In this document: in pieces, positions 16,176-23,977 of the stretch
Layout: every line of letters starts with the position of its first letter
How positions within the stretch are numbered: position 1 is the first letter of the stretch
Source of the DNA: Opitutia bacterium UBA7876
GTDB lineage: Bacteria; Verrucomicrobiota; Verrucomicrobiia; Opitutales; Seribacteraceae
Assembly (NCBI GenBank): GCA_002500665.1
Contig: DLRY01000095.1
Location: forward strand, 1-31,352
Direction: 5' to 3'
DNA length: 31,352 nucleotides
Notes under the pieces: model-generated
The model's database searches: none
Seen by the model: only the letters and a program-made list of their open reading frames with translations
What the model was told of the DNA's origin: nothing
Program-made: the position numbers and the translations under genes

Positions 16176-17132
16176 ATGAGTAGTTCACGGCATTTTCGGC
16201 TTTACGAAGAAAGATTCAACCATCCCTTGCAAACCGGTCACGGGGAATGGGACGTTCGCCGTAGCATCATTCTTCGAGAGGAAGTGGGCGAGGGGACCGT
16301 ACGGTATGGGGAAGTTGCGCCGACCCCAGGTTTTGTCGGCGGTGATTTCCAAGCCTTGATCGAAGAAGCGCAGGGGTGGGTTCGTGGCCAGGGGACCAAT
16401 CCAAGTCCGCTGTTTGCTTCTGCCCTCAGTTGTCTATCGTGTGGAATCTGGTCGATGCAAAAGACGGAGTCGATTTCGACTTCTCCTGTCTTTTCCGCCC
16501 GCTTGCACTTTCCCGGGGGGGAAGTTCCGGTGAGCGAAGGAACCGTGAAGAGAAAAATCGGTATAGGCCTCGTTCACCAAGAAATCGCGGAGACCCTTTC
16601 CTGGCTTTCCTCACTTCCAGGCTCCGTAAAGGTAAGGCTTGATGCCAACGAGTCTCTGGACGCCGATTCCTTGGGTGCTTGGATCAAGGCGCTTGATGGA
16701 GAAGAACGTTTGGAGATGATCGAACAACCACTTCCGCGCGATCAGCTTGACGTCATGGTTGCCATGGCCGAGGAATCCACCGTTTCCCTGGCGGTCGATG
16801 AAAGCGTCTTTTTCTTCGGAGGGGGCTATGAGGTAAGGCAAAAGGGGTGGACGGGACTCTGCGTCATTAAGCCTGCCCTCATGCCGAATTGGGTGGAAAT
16901 GATGAATTTCATCAAGTCCGAACCTAAGAAATGCGTCGTATCAACGGTTTTCGAGAGCCCCTTTGGGTTCGAGGCAGTGTGCCGCTGCGCTTTACTCGCC
17001 GATACGGTAGCGGGTTTGGAAAGGGGGCCGCTCGAAGGTAGGGCAGGAGAGTTCCCCCAACACCACCAACATCCTCTCTATCCACTCTCGGTCGGAGCTG
17101 ATCGACTGGAGGAACTCTGGGAAAAGCTATGA
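16176..17132 (+). CDS. menC: o-Succinylbenzoate synthase
   Basis: Dehydrates SHCHC to o-succinylbenzoate in menaquinone synthesis; enolase superfamily. Barrel motifs are in the expected order: the Lys pair in VKRKIGIG, metal ligands RLDANE, IEQPL and VDES, then the catalytic Lys in CVIKPALM, followed by STVFESPFG. The N-terminal capping domain starts FRLYEERFNHPLQTGHG. I chose the ATG at 16176, giving 318 residues. The frame extends to 16104, but those 24 residues would occupy most of the divergent intergenic space and do not look like MenC. The stop overlaps the menE start (ATGA), so the two are coupled. No other men genes are nearby. Confidence 0.92.
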   Translation: MSSSRHFRLYEERFNHPLQTGHGEWDVRRSIILREEVGEGTVRYGEVAPTPGFVGGDFQALIEEAQGWVRGQGTNPSPLFASALSCLSCGIWSMQKTESISTSPVFSARLHFPGGEVPVSEGTVKRKIGIGLVHQEIAETLSWLSSLPGSVKVRLDANESLDADSLGAWIKALDGEERLEMIEQPLPRDQLDVMVAMAEESTVSLAVDESVFFFGGGYEVRQKGWTGLCVIKPALMPNWVEMMNFIKSEPKKCVVSTVFESPFGFEAVCRCALLADTVAGLERGPLEGRAGEFPQHHQHPLYPLSVGADRLEELWEKL

Positions 17133-18259
17133 GACGGTCTTTCCAGTGGTTGAACGGGGAGTGGGTGGATCCTGCAAACGATCATGGAGATTCAAGAATC
17201 CGATTTGCAACTGAGATGATTCAGTTGTTGAGCGAGGGTACTTCCGCAGATTTTTCGACTGGCAGGTTTTTTGTGCAGGAGGATGAATGCTCCTCTGTTT
17301 TGCCCGAGGGATCCTTGCTCTGTTTCGAGACGGGTGGGACTTCGGGTAAACCCTCCCGGGTCATTCACTCGTTGGATTCTCTCGTGAATGCAGTGGATGG
17401 TCTGCAGGCAAGAATCGGAAATGACGCTATCTCGTCTATTTGTTGCCTCCCCTTGTCTCATCTCGGTGGTTGGATGCAAGTCTTCCGAGCCATCCGGACG
17501 GGTGGATCGGTGTTGTTCCGACATTATCGCGATCTCGAGAGTGAGGAAATGACGACCGAGGCCGTGGGCCGATGGATTTCCCTAGTGCCCACCCAGTTAC
17601 ATCGACTGGTTCGATCGTCCCGGGGACGCTCCAACCTGAGAGCCTTCAAGGGAATCTTTGTTGGAGGAGCAGCCATCAGCCAACGGCTGGCTTCCCTTTG
17701 CCGCAAGGAAGATCTCCCGATCTGGCCGACCTATGGAATGACTGAAACCGCCGGCATGGTTACTCTTTTGCGGGCCGATGAGTTTTTGAATGGAAGGGAA
17801 GGAGTGGGACGAGCTCTCGACCACGCTGAACTTTTTCTCTCCAGAGATCATGGCAAGCTTGTGATTAGGTCGCAAAGCTTATGCCTGGCCAAACCACCCA
17901 AATTCCTGAGTCCTGGCGCATCTTTTCAGACCGAGGATTTTGGCGAAGTGGATGGTGAGGGTTATTGGAAGATAACGGGAAGGGGGGACAGGCTAATCGT
18001 CTGCGGCGGAGAAAACCTGGACCCTTGCCTTGCGGAAAGCGTCATTCTCCAGACGGGTATGGTTGAAGAGTGCGTCGTTGTAGGTGTCGAGGACGAAGAG
18101 TGGGGGAGAGTGGCAAAGGCTTACGTAACGCCTTCGACCGTCGACCTGAAGGTATTGGAGCGGGCTTGCAAAGAAAAACTACCGCCCATTAATCGTCCCA
18201 AGCAATGGTCGGCTGTCGAGGCGTTGCCTCTCACCGAGATGGGCAAGCCCCGCATTTGA
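17129..18259 (+). CDS. menE: o-Succinylbenzoate-CoA ligase (short form)
   Basis: Activates o-succinylbenzoate to its CoA thioester in menaquinone synthesis; ANL adenylating superfamily. Core motifs are present: the P-loop FETGGTSGKP (66-75), CLPLSHLGGW, FVGGAAIS, the YGMTETAG adenine-binding motif, TEDFGEVD, the hinge ITGRGDRLIVCGGENL, and a C-terminal GKPRI giving the A10 lysine four residues from the end. At 376 residues it is roughly 80 shorter than E. coli MenE, and the deficit is N-terminal because the P-loop comes so early. It may be a compact natural form, since all catalytic motifs remain. It ends 1 nt before the convergent clpP stop, leaving no room for a terminator between them. Confidence 0.9.
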   Translation: MRRSFQWLNGEWVDPANDHGDSRIRFATEMIQLLSEGTSADFSTGRFFVQEDECSSVLPEGSLLCFETGGTSGKPSRVIHSLDSLVNAVDGLQARIGNDAISSICCLPLSHLGGWMQVFRAIRTGGSVLFRHYRDLESEEMTTEAVGRWISLVPTQLHRLVRSSRGRSNLRAFKGIFVGGAAISQRLASLCRKEDLPIWPTYGMTETAGMVTLLRADEFLNGREGVGRALDHAELFLSRDHGKLVIRSQSLCLAKPPKFLSPGASFQTEDFGEVDGEGYWKITGRGDRLIVCGGENLDPCLAESVILQTGMVEECVVVGVEDEEWGRVAKAYVTPSTVDLKVLERACKEKLPPINRPKQWSAVEALPLTEMGKPRI

Positions 18260-18260
18260 C

Positions 18261-18836
18261 TCAGATTTCGTCGACGATCTTATCGGCCAATCCGTATTCG
18301 ATAGCCTCTTTCGCATTTAGGTAAAAGTCCCGATCCGTATCGAGCTGAATCTTTTCCAGTGGTTGCCCGGAGGTCTTGGACAGAATTCCGTTGAGCTCTT
18401 CCCTTAATTTTTCCATTTCCTCGGCTTGGATGTTGATGTCGACCGCGGCAGCAACCATGCGCCCGGTAATAAGCGGTTGGTGGATAAGAACCCTCGAGTG
18501 GGGATAGAGGAAACGCTGTCCCTTGGTAGCTCCGCAAAGGAGGATCGATCCCATGCTGGCGGCCATGCCCGTAACGACAACCTTGATGGGTGAGCTGATG
18601 AGCTGCATGGTATCGAAAATGGCCATGCCGGCCGTAATTGAGCCTCCCGGTGAATTGATATAGAAAGTGATTTCCTTTCCGGGGTCCGAAGATTCGAGAA
18701 AAAGCAGCTTTTCAGTCAAGTCCCTTGCGGAACGGTCACTGACTTCCCCCCATAGAAATATTTTCCGCTGATCGAGGAACTTGCTTTGAATCATTTCGGT
18801 GACGGAGTCACGCTTCTTGTCTTTATCTTCACTCAT
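18261..18836 (-). CDS. clpP: ATP-dependent Clp protease proteolytic subunit
   Basis: Serine protease subunit that degrades substrates fed by Clp ATPases. The 191-residue protein has the full triad: Ser94 in GMAASMGS, His119 in PHSRVLIHQP, and Asp170 in DTDRDFYLNAKEA, plus the oxyanion segment YINSPGGS. The N-terminus is unlike E. coli ClpP: it reads VTEMIQSKFLDQRKIFLWGEVSDRSARD, without the usual RGERSYDIYSRLL stretch. It looks more like the second ClpP paralogue of chlamydiae. Another clpP copy elsewhere in the genome is therefore expected but not seen. It is the last gene of the fur-suf run, 22 nt after rpiB. Confidence 0.94.
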   Translation of the reverse strand: MSEDKDKKRDSVTEMIQSKFLDQRKIFLWGEVSDRSARDLTEKLLFLESSDPGKEITFYINSPGGSITAGMAIFDTMQLISSPIKVVVTGMAASMGSILLCGATKGQRFLYPHSRVLIHQPLITGRMVAAAVDINIQAEEMEKLREELNGILSKTSGQPLEKIQLDTDRDFYLNAKEAIEYGLADKIVDEI

Positions 18837-18858
18837 GAGATGTTAATGGATATCGAAA

Positions 18859-19314
18859 TTAGTCGCTGGAGTCGAGCATCCGAATGCGCCGGAGGTGCCT
18901 TCCTCCCTCAAAACTTTCATTAAGCCAGGCGTCGACGATTTTGAGGGCAAGCTCTTGAGAAATTTGTCGCTGACCGAGTGATAGGACGTTGGCGTCGTTG
19001 TGCTGCTTGGCCAGTTTGGCGGTCTCCACGGACCAGCAAAGAGCGCACCTTACGCCTTTGACCTTGTTGGCGGCCATGGCTTCGCCATTACCGCTGCCTC
19101 CAAGGACGATGCCAAGGTCGCACAGCCCTTCCGCCACCGCTTCCGCAGCGGGGCGGACATAGGCGGGGTAGTCTACGGACTCTTCGGAAAAGGTTCCGAA
19201 ATCCTTCGTTTGATAGCCCTTTTCAAGCAGGAATAGGTTGATGGCCTCCTTGTGAGTATAACCAGCATGATCGGTTCCCAAGGCTATGCGCAGGGTGTTC
19301 TTTTCATTGGTCAT
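18859..19314 (-). CDS. rpiB: Ribose-5-phosphate isomerase B
   Basis: Interconverts ribose-5-phosphate and ribulose-5-phosphate. The 151-residue RpiB/LacAB-fold protein has the N-terminal ALGTDHAGYTHKE, the phosphate/anion loop GIVLGGSGNGEAMAANKVKG (72-78 is GGSGNGE), CALCWSVETAKLAKQHNDANVLSLG, and a C-terminal RHLRRIRML. The loop lacks the active-site Cys of E. coli RpiB (CGTGIG). It has the GGSGNGE form known from Mycobacterium tuberculosis, where a Glu serves as the base; Glu78 is the equivalent here. A 60-nt gap follows sufT. AGGA lies 2 nt before the ATG, close but one of the few such motifs in the window. It may be cotranscribed with suf by position only. Confidence 0.92.
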   Translation of the reverse strand: MTNEKNTLRIALGTDHAGYTHKEAINLFLLEKGYQTKDFGTFSEESVDYPAYVRPAAEAVAEGLCDLGIVLGGSGNGEAMAANKVKGVRCALCWSVETAKLAKQHNDANVLSLGQRQISQELALKIVDAWLNESFEGGRHLRRIRMLDSSD

Positions 19315-19374
19315 TTCCTGCCTAGCTTGATTAGGATTAAGGATGAAGAGGACAAGCAGAAAACCAACAAGAAC

Positions 19375-19926
19375 TCAAATAAGTCCCAGTTCCATTTTCC
19401 CTTCTTCCGAAATCAGGTCCTGCGTCCAGGGCGGGTCCCAGACGATTTCAACCTCCGCATCGTCGATTCCGGGAAGCTCTAGAACCTTGCCTTTGACGTC
19501 CTCGGCAATGACCGGCCCCATTCCGCAACCCGGGGCGGTGAGGGTAAGATCCACGAAGGCGATCCTTCCCCGATCCGCAACGTCCTCGATCTCCACGCGA
19601 TAGATCAACCCCAAGTCCACCACGTTGACCGGAATCTCGGGGTCAAAGACGGTTTTGAGGTTTTCCTTGATTTGCTCAGCATCGGCCGGGGTCTGGTCCG
19701 AGTGGTCTTCCCGATTGGTAGTTTCAGCCGAATCCTCGCCTAGAGCGTCGGCATCCTTGGCGGCTATCCTGTACATGCCTTCCAAGGTCATCACCGTAAA
19801 GTTTCCACCCAGACGGTGGGTTATGGTTACTTTGTCTCCCTTGGCGAGAGTGAATTCCTCGCCATGTGGGATCAAGGTAGCGCAAACGTCACGCGTCAAT
19901 TCGATCTCTGTTTCTGAAGTCGACAT
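19375..19926 (-). CDS. sufT: SufT-type Fe-S cluster assembly/maturation protein (MIP18/DUF59 domain)
   Basis: A member of the SufT family that helps deliver or mature Fe-S clusters. The 183-residue protein has an N-terminal SufT-specific small domain (ELTRDVCATLIPHGEEFTLAKGDKVTITHRLGGNFTVMT...YRIAAKDADALG), a short acidic linker, and a C-terminal MIP18 domain. That domain carries DPEIPVNVVDLGLIY, the Cys-containing LTLTAPGCGMG and VWDPPWTQDLIS. I chose the ATG at 19926, 13 nt after sufD stops. An in-frame TTG at 19950 would overlap sufD and is less likely. It is placed directly behind sufD in the same direction, as in many suf operons. Confidence 0.92.
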   Translation of the reverse strand: MSTSETEIELTRDVCATLIPHGEEFTLAKGDKVTITHRLGGNFTVMTLEGMYRIAAKDADALGEDSAETTNREDHSDQTPADAEQIKENLKTVFDPEIPVNVVDLGLIYRVEIEDVADRGRIAFVDLTLTAPGCGMGPVIAEDVKGKVLELPGIDDAEVEIVWDPPWTQDLISEEGKMELGLI

Positions 19927-19939
19927 GTTTAGCGGTTTT

Positions 19940-21187
19940 TCAGGTGTCAAAGGAATTGGAAATCGATTCCCTGACCGACTCCAGTTGGTCCTTGATGCGG
20001 ATTTTTTCGATCACCTCCTCGAAGAACCCAAGGACGATCAGTCTTTCGGCAGTGGAACGAGGAATTCCCCTGCTAAGGAGATAAAAAAGCTCTTGCTCGT
20101 CAATTTTGCTGGTCGTGGCTCCGTGGCTGCATTTGACGTCGTTAGCCAAGATCTCAAGACCGGGAAGAGAGTCAGCCTTCGCCGTGTCGCTCAAGAGCAG
20201 GTTGCGATTACTTTGGTAGGCATTGGTGGAGCCGGCTCCGTTTTCAACCTTGATCAATCCGGAAAAGACGGACTTGGCTTGATCGAGCAAAGCATTCTTG
20301 AAGGTGAGGCTGCTTTTACCATTAGGGGCGAGGTGGTGCTGCATCGTCCTTTGGTCGAACAACTGTTTTCCGCGTCCGAGCGCGAGCGAGGAAATGTCGA
20401 ACTCAGCACCTTCTCCGGATAGGCAACCTTTGGATTCGACCCGAGTTTGTGCCGATCCGAGATGAACGGCAACGTTGGATAAATGGGCATCGGCGCAAAC
20501 CTCAAAGTTTTCAAGGTTGTGAAAGGTGCTCTGGCTATTCAGTTCTTGAATCAAGATTCTTTCGATTCTGGATCCTTCCCCTGCCTTGATCATGGTAAGG
20601 TTGGTGAAGAAACCGTTGGAGTCCCCTACGGACGAGCTTAGTCGCTCTATGAGGGTAAGTTTGGAATACGGTTCCAATTCTATGAGATTGAGGTGAAACC
20701 TGGCGAGATTCTCGCCTCCGGGATTGTGTTCTATGAAAAGGGGTTCCTTGACGGTAGCGTCTCGGTTTGTCTTGAGGTAGAAACCTGCCTCGAAAAATGC
20801 CCTTGCAAAGTGAAAGCTTTCATCGGCGCCCAAACCCGGTCCGGAGAATTCTTGCAATCCGCCAAGTAGGTCCGGTTCCTCAAGGATCACTTTATCCAGT
20901 TTCCTTAGGCAGACTCCTTCACTAGGATCGGAGGACTCAAAGGAAATGCTTTCCTCGGAGCTGTCCAAGCCGGTAACCTTGGAGAATCCGAGGCGACTCT
21001 TTTGAGAAAAACGCCAACGTTCATCCCTCAAGGGCGAGGCAAGTTTGCATGCCTTTTCCCAGTTTTCCTTGCGGAAGTCTGCGAACCATCCGGGTTCCCA
21101 AGACCTCTCGCTGGCAAAATCGTCGAAGAAGGTCCTGTCGGAAAGGATCGAAGATTCAGAATGCGTGACTGGAGAGGGAATACTCAT
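19940..21187 (-). CDS. sufD: Fe-S cluster assembly scaffold component SufD
   Basis: Partner of SufB in the SufBC2D scaffold. The 415-residue protein has a poorly conserved N-terminal helical part (FADFRKENWEKACKLASPLRDERW is the usual 'R...W..L..P...EEWRYT' region). The beta-helix core follows, and the diagnostic C-terminal segment is NDVKCSHGATTSKIDEQELFYLLSRGI, containing the conserved Cys-Ser-His. It ends with a helical tail. It lies 19 nt after sufB and precedes sufT. The conserved His of the SufB-SufD interface is retained in KCSHGA. Confidence 0.94.
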   Translation of the reverse strand: MSIPSPVTHSESSILSDRTFFDDFASERSWEPGWFADFRKENWEKACKLASPLRDERWRFSQKSRLGFSKVTGLDSSEESISFESSDPSEGVCLRKLDKVILEEPDLLGGLQEFSGPGLGADESFHFARAFFEAGFYLKTNRDATVKEPLFIEHNPGGENLARFHLNLIELEPYSKLTLIERLSSSVGDSNGFFTNLTMIKAGEGSRIERILIQELNSQSTFHNLENFEVCADAHLSNVAVHLGSAQTRVESKGCLSGEGAEFDISSLALGRGKQLFDQRTMQHHLAPNGKSSLTFKNALLDQAKSVFSGLIKVENGAGSTNAYQSNRNLLLSDTAKADSLPGLEILANDVKCSHGATTSKIDEQELFYLLSRGIPRSTAERLIVLGFFEEVIEKIRIKDQLESVRESISNSFDT

Positions 21188-21206
21188 GAATGAAGGAGGC
21201 AGAGGG

Positions 21207-22613
21207 TCAGCCGACAGAGCCTTCCATTTCCAAATCGATGAGTCTTTTGAGTTCCACGCTGTATTCCATGGGGAATTCCCTGATCAGGTCATTGACGAAA
21301 CCATTTACGCACAAGCTCATTGCCTCGGGTTCACTCATGCCTCTTTGTTGCATGTAGAAAATCTGCTCGGCGCTTACTTTTGATACGCTGGCTTCGTGTT
21401 GAACGGAGTTGTCGCGCCCTCGAACGGTAATGGCAGGATAGGTGTCAGTTTCGCTCTCCGCGTTGATTAGCAGCGCATCACATTCGGTATTGTTTTTGCA
21501 ATGGCTGGGGCGTCCGGGCATTTCCACTAGTCCGCGGTAGGAAGAGCGCCCTTTCCCAATGGAAATCGACTTGGCTATGACGTTGCTGGTCGTTTCACTC
21601 GCAGCGTGTACCATTTTGGCGCCCGTATCTTGGTGCTGTCCGTCGTTGGCCAAAGCGATGGAAAGAACTTCTCCGCGGGCTTTTCTTCCCTTCAGGATGA
21701 CTCCGGGGTATTTCATGGTCAGCCTGGAACCTATGTTGCAGTCGATCCAGCGAACTTCGGCCTCTTCTTCGGCAAGGGCTCGCTTGGTCACCAGGTTGAA
21801 AACGTTGTTCGACCAGTTTTGGACCGTGATGTACTGAATCTTGGCCCCCTTCAGGGCAACCAGTTCAACTACTGCGCTGTGTAGAGTGGAAGTTTCGAAC
21901 TTAGGGGCCGTGCATCCCTCCATGTAAGTTATTTCGGCGCCTTCGTCGGCAATGATCAAGGTGCGTTCGAATTGTCCGAAGTTCTCCGCATTGATTCTGA
22001 AGTAGGCCTGGAGGGGTTGCTCAAGTTTGACCCCGGGGGGAACGTAGATGAAGCTTCCTCCACTAAAAACGGCGCTGTTAAGAGCGGAAAACTTGTTGTC
22101 TGAAGTCGGTATGACCTTGCCGAACCATTTTTTGAAAACCTCCGGGTACTCTTTGAGTCCCTCGGTTGAGCCCATGAAAAGCACGCCCTTCTCCTCTAGG
22201 TCGTCTTTCATCCTTGAGTAAGCCGCTTCACTGTCGAACTGCGCTTCCACGCCGGCAAGAAACTTTCTCTCCTGTTCCGGAATGCCGAGCCTTTCAAAAG
22301 TATTCTTCACGTCGTCCGGAACTTCCTCCCAGGTCCTGCTGGGCTTTTGTCCTTTCGATAAGTAGTACCTAATCTGATCGAAATTGATGTTTTCCAAGTC
22401 CTTGGAGGCCCAGTGCGTAGGAAGGGGTTTGCCTTCGAAAGCAGCTAGCGCCTTGAGCCTGAAGTCCAGCAACCAGGGTTCCTCATCCTTGACGCCCGAG
22501 ACGTACTTGACTACATCTTCGGAAAGACCGACTCCCGCATCATACGCGTAATCCGTCTCGAAGTGGAAATTCCCCTTTTCCCTATCTACGGCTATCTGGT
22601 TGGAGGTGCTCAT
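21207..22613 (-). CDS. sufB: Fe-S cluster assembly scaffold protein SufB
   Basis: Main scaffold on which Fe-S clusters are assembled. The 468-residue protein shows the full SufB pattern: LPTHWASKDLENINFDQIRYYL, PEQERKFLAGVEAQFDSEAAYS, VPPGVKLEQPLQAYFRIN, YMEGCTAPKF, NWSNNVFNLVTKRALA, NIGSRLTMKYPGVIL, and NNTECDALLINAESETDTYPAI. The last carries the conserved Cys (ECD) used for sulfur transfer. The C-terminal helical region starts HEASVSKVSAEQIFYMQQRG. It lies 29 nt after sufC and 19 nt before sufD. Confidence 0.97.
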   Translation of the reverse strand: MSTSNQIAVDREKGNFHFETDYAYDAGVGLSEDVVKYVSGVKDEEPWLLDFRLKALAAFEGKPLPTHWASKDLENINFDQIRYYLSKGQKPSRTWEEVPDDVKNTFERLGIPEQERKFLAGVEAQFDSEAAYSRMKDDLEEKGVLFMGSTEGLKEYPEVFKKWFGKVIPTSDNKFSALNSAVFSGGSFIYVPPGVKLEQPLQAYFRINAENFGQFERTLIIADEGAEITYMEGCTAPKFETSTLHSAVVELVALKGAKIQYITVQNWSNNVFNLVTKRALAEEEAEVRWIDCNIGSRLTMKYPGVILKGRKARGEVLSIALANDGQHQDTGAKMVHAASETTSNVIAKSISIGKGRSSYRGLVEMPGRPSHCKNNTECDALLINAESETDTYPAITVRGRDNSVQHEASVSKVSAEQIFYMQQRGMSEPEAMSLCVNGFVNDLIREFPMEYSVELKRLIDLEMEGSVG

Positions 22614-22642
22614 TTCTTCTGGAAGGAGTCTTGTCGATGCCT

Positions 22643-23395
22643 TCAGGCGGCTACTTCGTTTCGAATCCAGTCGTAACCTCTTTGCTCAAGTTCGAGGGCC
22701 AGATCCTTGTCGCCCGAAAGGACGACCTTTCCTTCCCACATGACGTGAACCTTGTCCGGTACGATGTATTCTAGCAGACGTTGATAATGGGTGATGACCA
22801 GCATTCCTCTTTCGGGTCCTTTCATGCGGTTGACTCCAAGGGAGACCTCGCGCAATGCATCAATGTCCAGCCCGCTGTCCGTTTCGTCGAGGATGCAGTA
22901 GCGTGGCTCGAGCATGGACATTTGAAGAATCTCACACCTCTTCTTTTCACCACCGGAAAACCCTTCGTTTAGTGAGCGAGAAGTGAAGGTACGGTCCATT
23001 CCCAGCTCATCCATCTTTTCATAGAGTTGCTTGTAGTAATCGACAGCCTTGACGCTTTCACCCTCGGGCAAACGGGCTTGGAGCGCTGCGCGAATGAAGT
23101 TCGCAATGCTAATGCCGGGAACCTCGATGGGGTATTGGAATGCTAGGAACAGACCCATACGGGCAATTTCATCGGGAGAGAGTCCAAGCAGTTCGATGCC
23201 TTCCAGTCTGGCGCTTCCACCCGTAACCTCGTAGTCCGGGTGACCTGCGAGGACTTTTGAGAGCGTGCTTTTGCCGCTCCCGTTGGGTCCCATGACGGCG
23301 TGAACTTCACCGGCGGGAAGATCAAGATTCAGGTTGTCCAGGATGGCTTTTCCTTCGATGGAAGCGGAGAGGTTATTTATGTTGAGGGAACTCAC
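22643..23395 (-). CDS. sufC: Fe-S cluster assembly ATPase SufC (GTG start)
   Basis: ABC-type ATPase that drives conformational change of the SufBD scaffold. The 250-residue protein has Walker A GPNGSGKS near 36-43, the Q-loop AFQYPIEVPGIS, the SufC-type signature LNEGFSGGEKKRCEI, and Walker B with the SufC hallmark ILDETDSGLDIDAL. An H-loop His is in VITHYQRLLEYI. The start is GTG (MSSLNINNLSAS matches the family N-terminus) and has no Shine-Dalgarno. The gene follows the Fur-family gene by 26 nt. The order sufC-sufB-sufD-sufT lacks sufS/sufE/sufU, so the sulfur donor must be encoded elsewhere. Confidence 0.96.
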   Translation of the reverse strand: MSSLNINNLSASIEGKAILDNLNLDLPAGEVHAVMGPNGSGKSTLSKVLAGHPDYEVTGGSARLEGIELLGLSPDEIARMGLFLAFQYPIEVPGISIANFIRAALQARLPEGESVKAVDYYKQLYEKMDELGMDRTFTSRSLNEGFSGGEKKRCEILQMSMLEPRYCILDETDSGLDIDALREVSLGVNRMKGPERGMLVITHYQRLLEYIVPDKVHVMWEGKVVLSGDKDLALELEQRGYDWIRNEVAA

Positions 23396-23421
23396 TATGA
23401 GTAGTTGGAAGTGATGTCGGA

Positions 23422-23850
23422 TCAGGAATGGTTTTTCTTATCGGTAGAACCGATGAAGGAGAGGTCGAAGTTTTCGGCCGTGAACCCCTTTGGCAAAGAC
23501 GACTCAAGAGAGGCTACTACCTTAGGGTCCATGGGTATGTCGTGGATTTTCCCGGTACGGTTGCACTTGAAGTGAGCATGTGGGGTCAGGTTGGGGCAAA
23601 AACGTGAGGGGGATCGGTCCAAGTTGACTTGCCTGACCAGCCCGCAGTCGACGAGGGCGTCCAGGCAGTTGTACACGGTGGCTAGCGAAATAGTGGGTAG
23701 GTTACGACGAACCCTAAGCAGAATCTCGTCCGCATTGGGATGATCCTTTTTACCCAATATGGTCTCATAAACACAGGTTCGCTGACGAGTAGGACGAAGC
23801 CCTTTGCTCTTGAGGGCCGAGTGCAAACCTTTCCTGTCCTTGTCATTCAT
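23422..23850 (-). CDS. Fur/PerR-family transcriptional regulator with reduced metal sites
   Basis: First gene of the suf run, likely its regulator. The 142-residue protein has the Fur winged helix (GLRPTRQRTCVYETIL...HPNADEILLRVRR...ISLATVYNCLDALVDCGLVRQV) and a short dimerisation domain. The metal-binding region is altered. Where Fur/PerR proteins have H-x-H-F/L-x-C-x-x-C, this one reads HAHFKCNRTG, keeping His91, His93 and Cys96 but with Thr99 instead of the second Cys. The tail ends FIGSTDKKNHS with no C-terminal CxxC. The structural zinc site is therefore missing. A perfect palindrome and promoter lie upstream. Whether it senses iron, peroxide or something else cannot be told from sequence. 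Confidence 0.9.
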   Translation of the reverse strand: MNDKDRKGLHSALKSKGLRPTRQRTCVYETILGKKDHPNADEILLRVRRNLPTISLATVYNCLDALVDCGLVRQVNLDRSPSRFCPNLTPHAHFKCNRTGKIHDIPMDPKVVASLESSLPKGFTAENFDLSFIGSTDKKNHS

Positions 23851-23871
23851 AGTGTAAGTCGTACCAAGTTA

Positions 23872-23900
23872 ATGATATCGGGAAAATAAAAATTCCTCAA
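23872..23900 (-). promoter_or_regulatory. Candidate sigma70-type promoter of the fur-suf operon
   Basis: Minus strand: TTGAGG (23895-23900), 17 nt, TATCAT (23872-23877). The predicted transcript starts about 15 nt before the fur-like ATG at 23850, leaving almost no leader and no Shine-Dalgarno. It has the same -10 hexamer as the candidate guaB promoter. Confidence 0.45.
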
Positions 23901-23909
23901 CACAAAAAT

Positions 23910-23926
23910 GGAATTATTCTAATTCC
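23910..23926. promoter_or_regulatory. Perfect 7-3-7 inverted repeat, candidate operator
   Basis: Plus strand GGAATTATTCTAATTCC: a 7-bp arm, 3-bp centre and exact complementary arm, AT-rich as Fur/PerR boxes are. It resembles the PerR box TTATAATNATTATAA in its central TTA...ATT half-sites. It lies 10 bp upstream of the candidate -35 of the fur-suf promoter, a position compatible with activation or with repression by a bound dimer of the adjacent Fur-family protein. Ownership is inference. Confidence 0.45.
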
Positions 23927-23955
23927 AAAAAAAGGCCAGGCAAAGAACCGGGGCC
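23927..23955 (-). terminator. Possible intrinsic terminator of the small lipoprotein gene
   Basis: On the minus strand, GGCC (23952-23955) and GGCC (23934-23937) can pair, with mismatches in the inner stem, followed at once by seven T residues (23927-23933). It lies 22 nt beyond the lipoprotein stop. The stem is short, so this is weak support. Confidence 0.3.
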
Positions 23956-23977
23956 ATTTGCAAAAATAGGAGAACCT

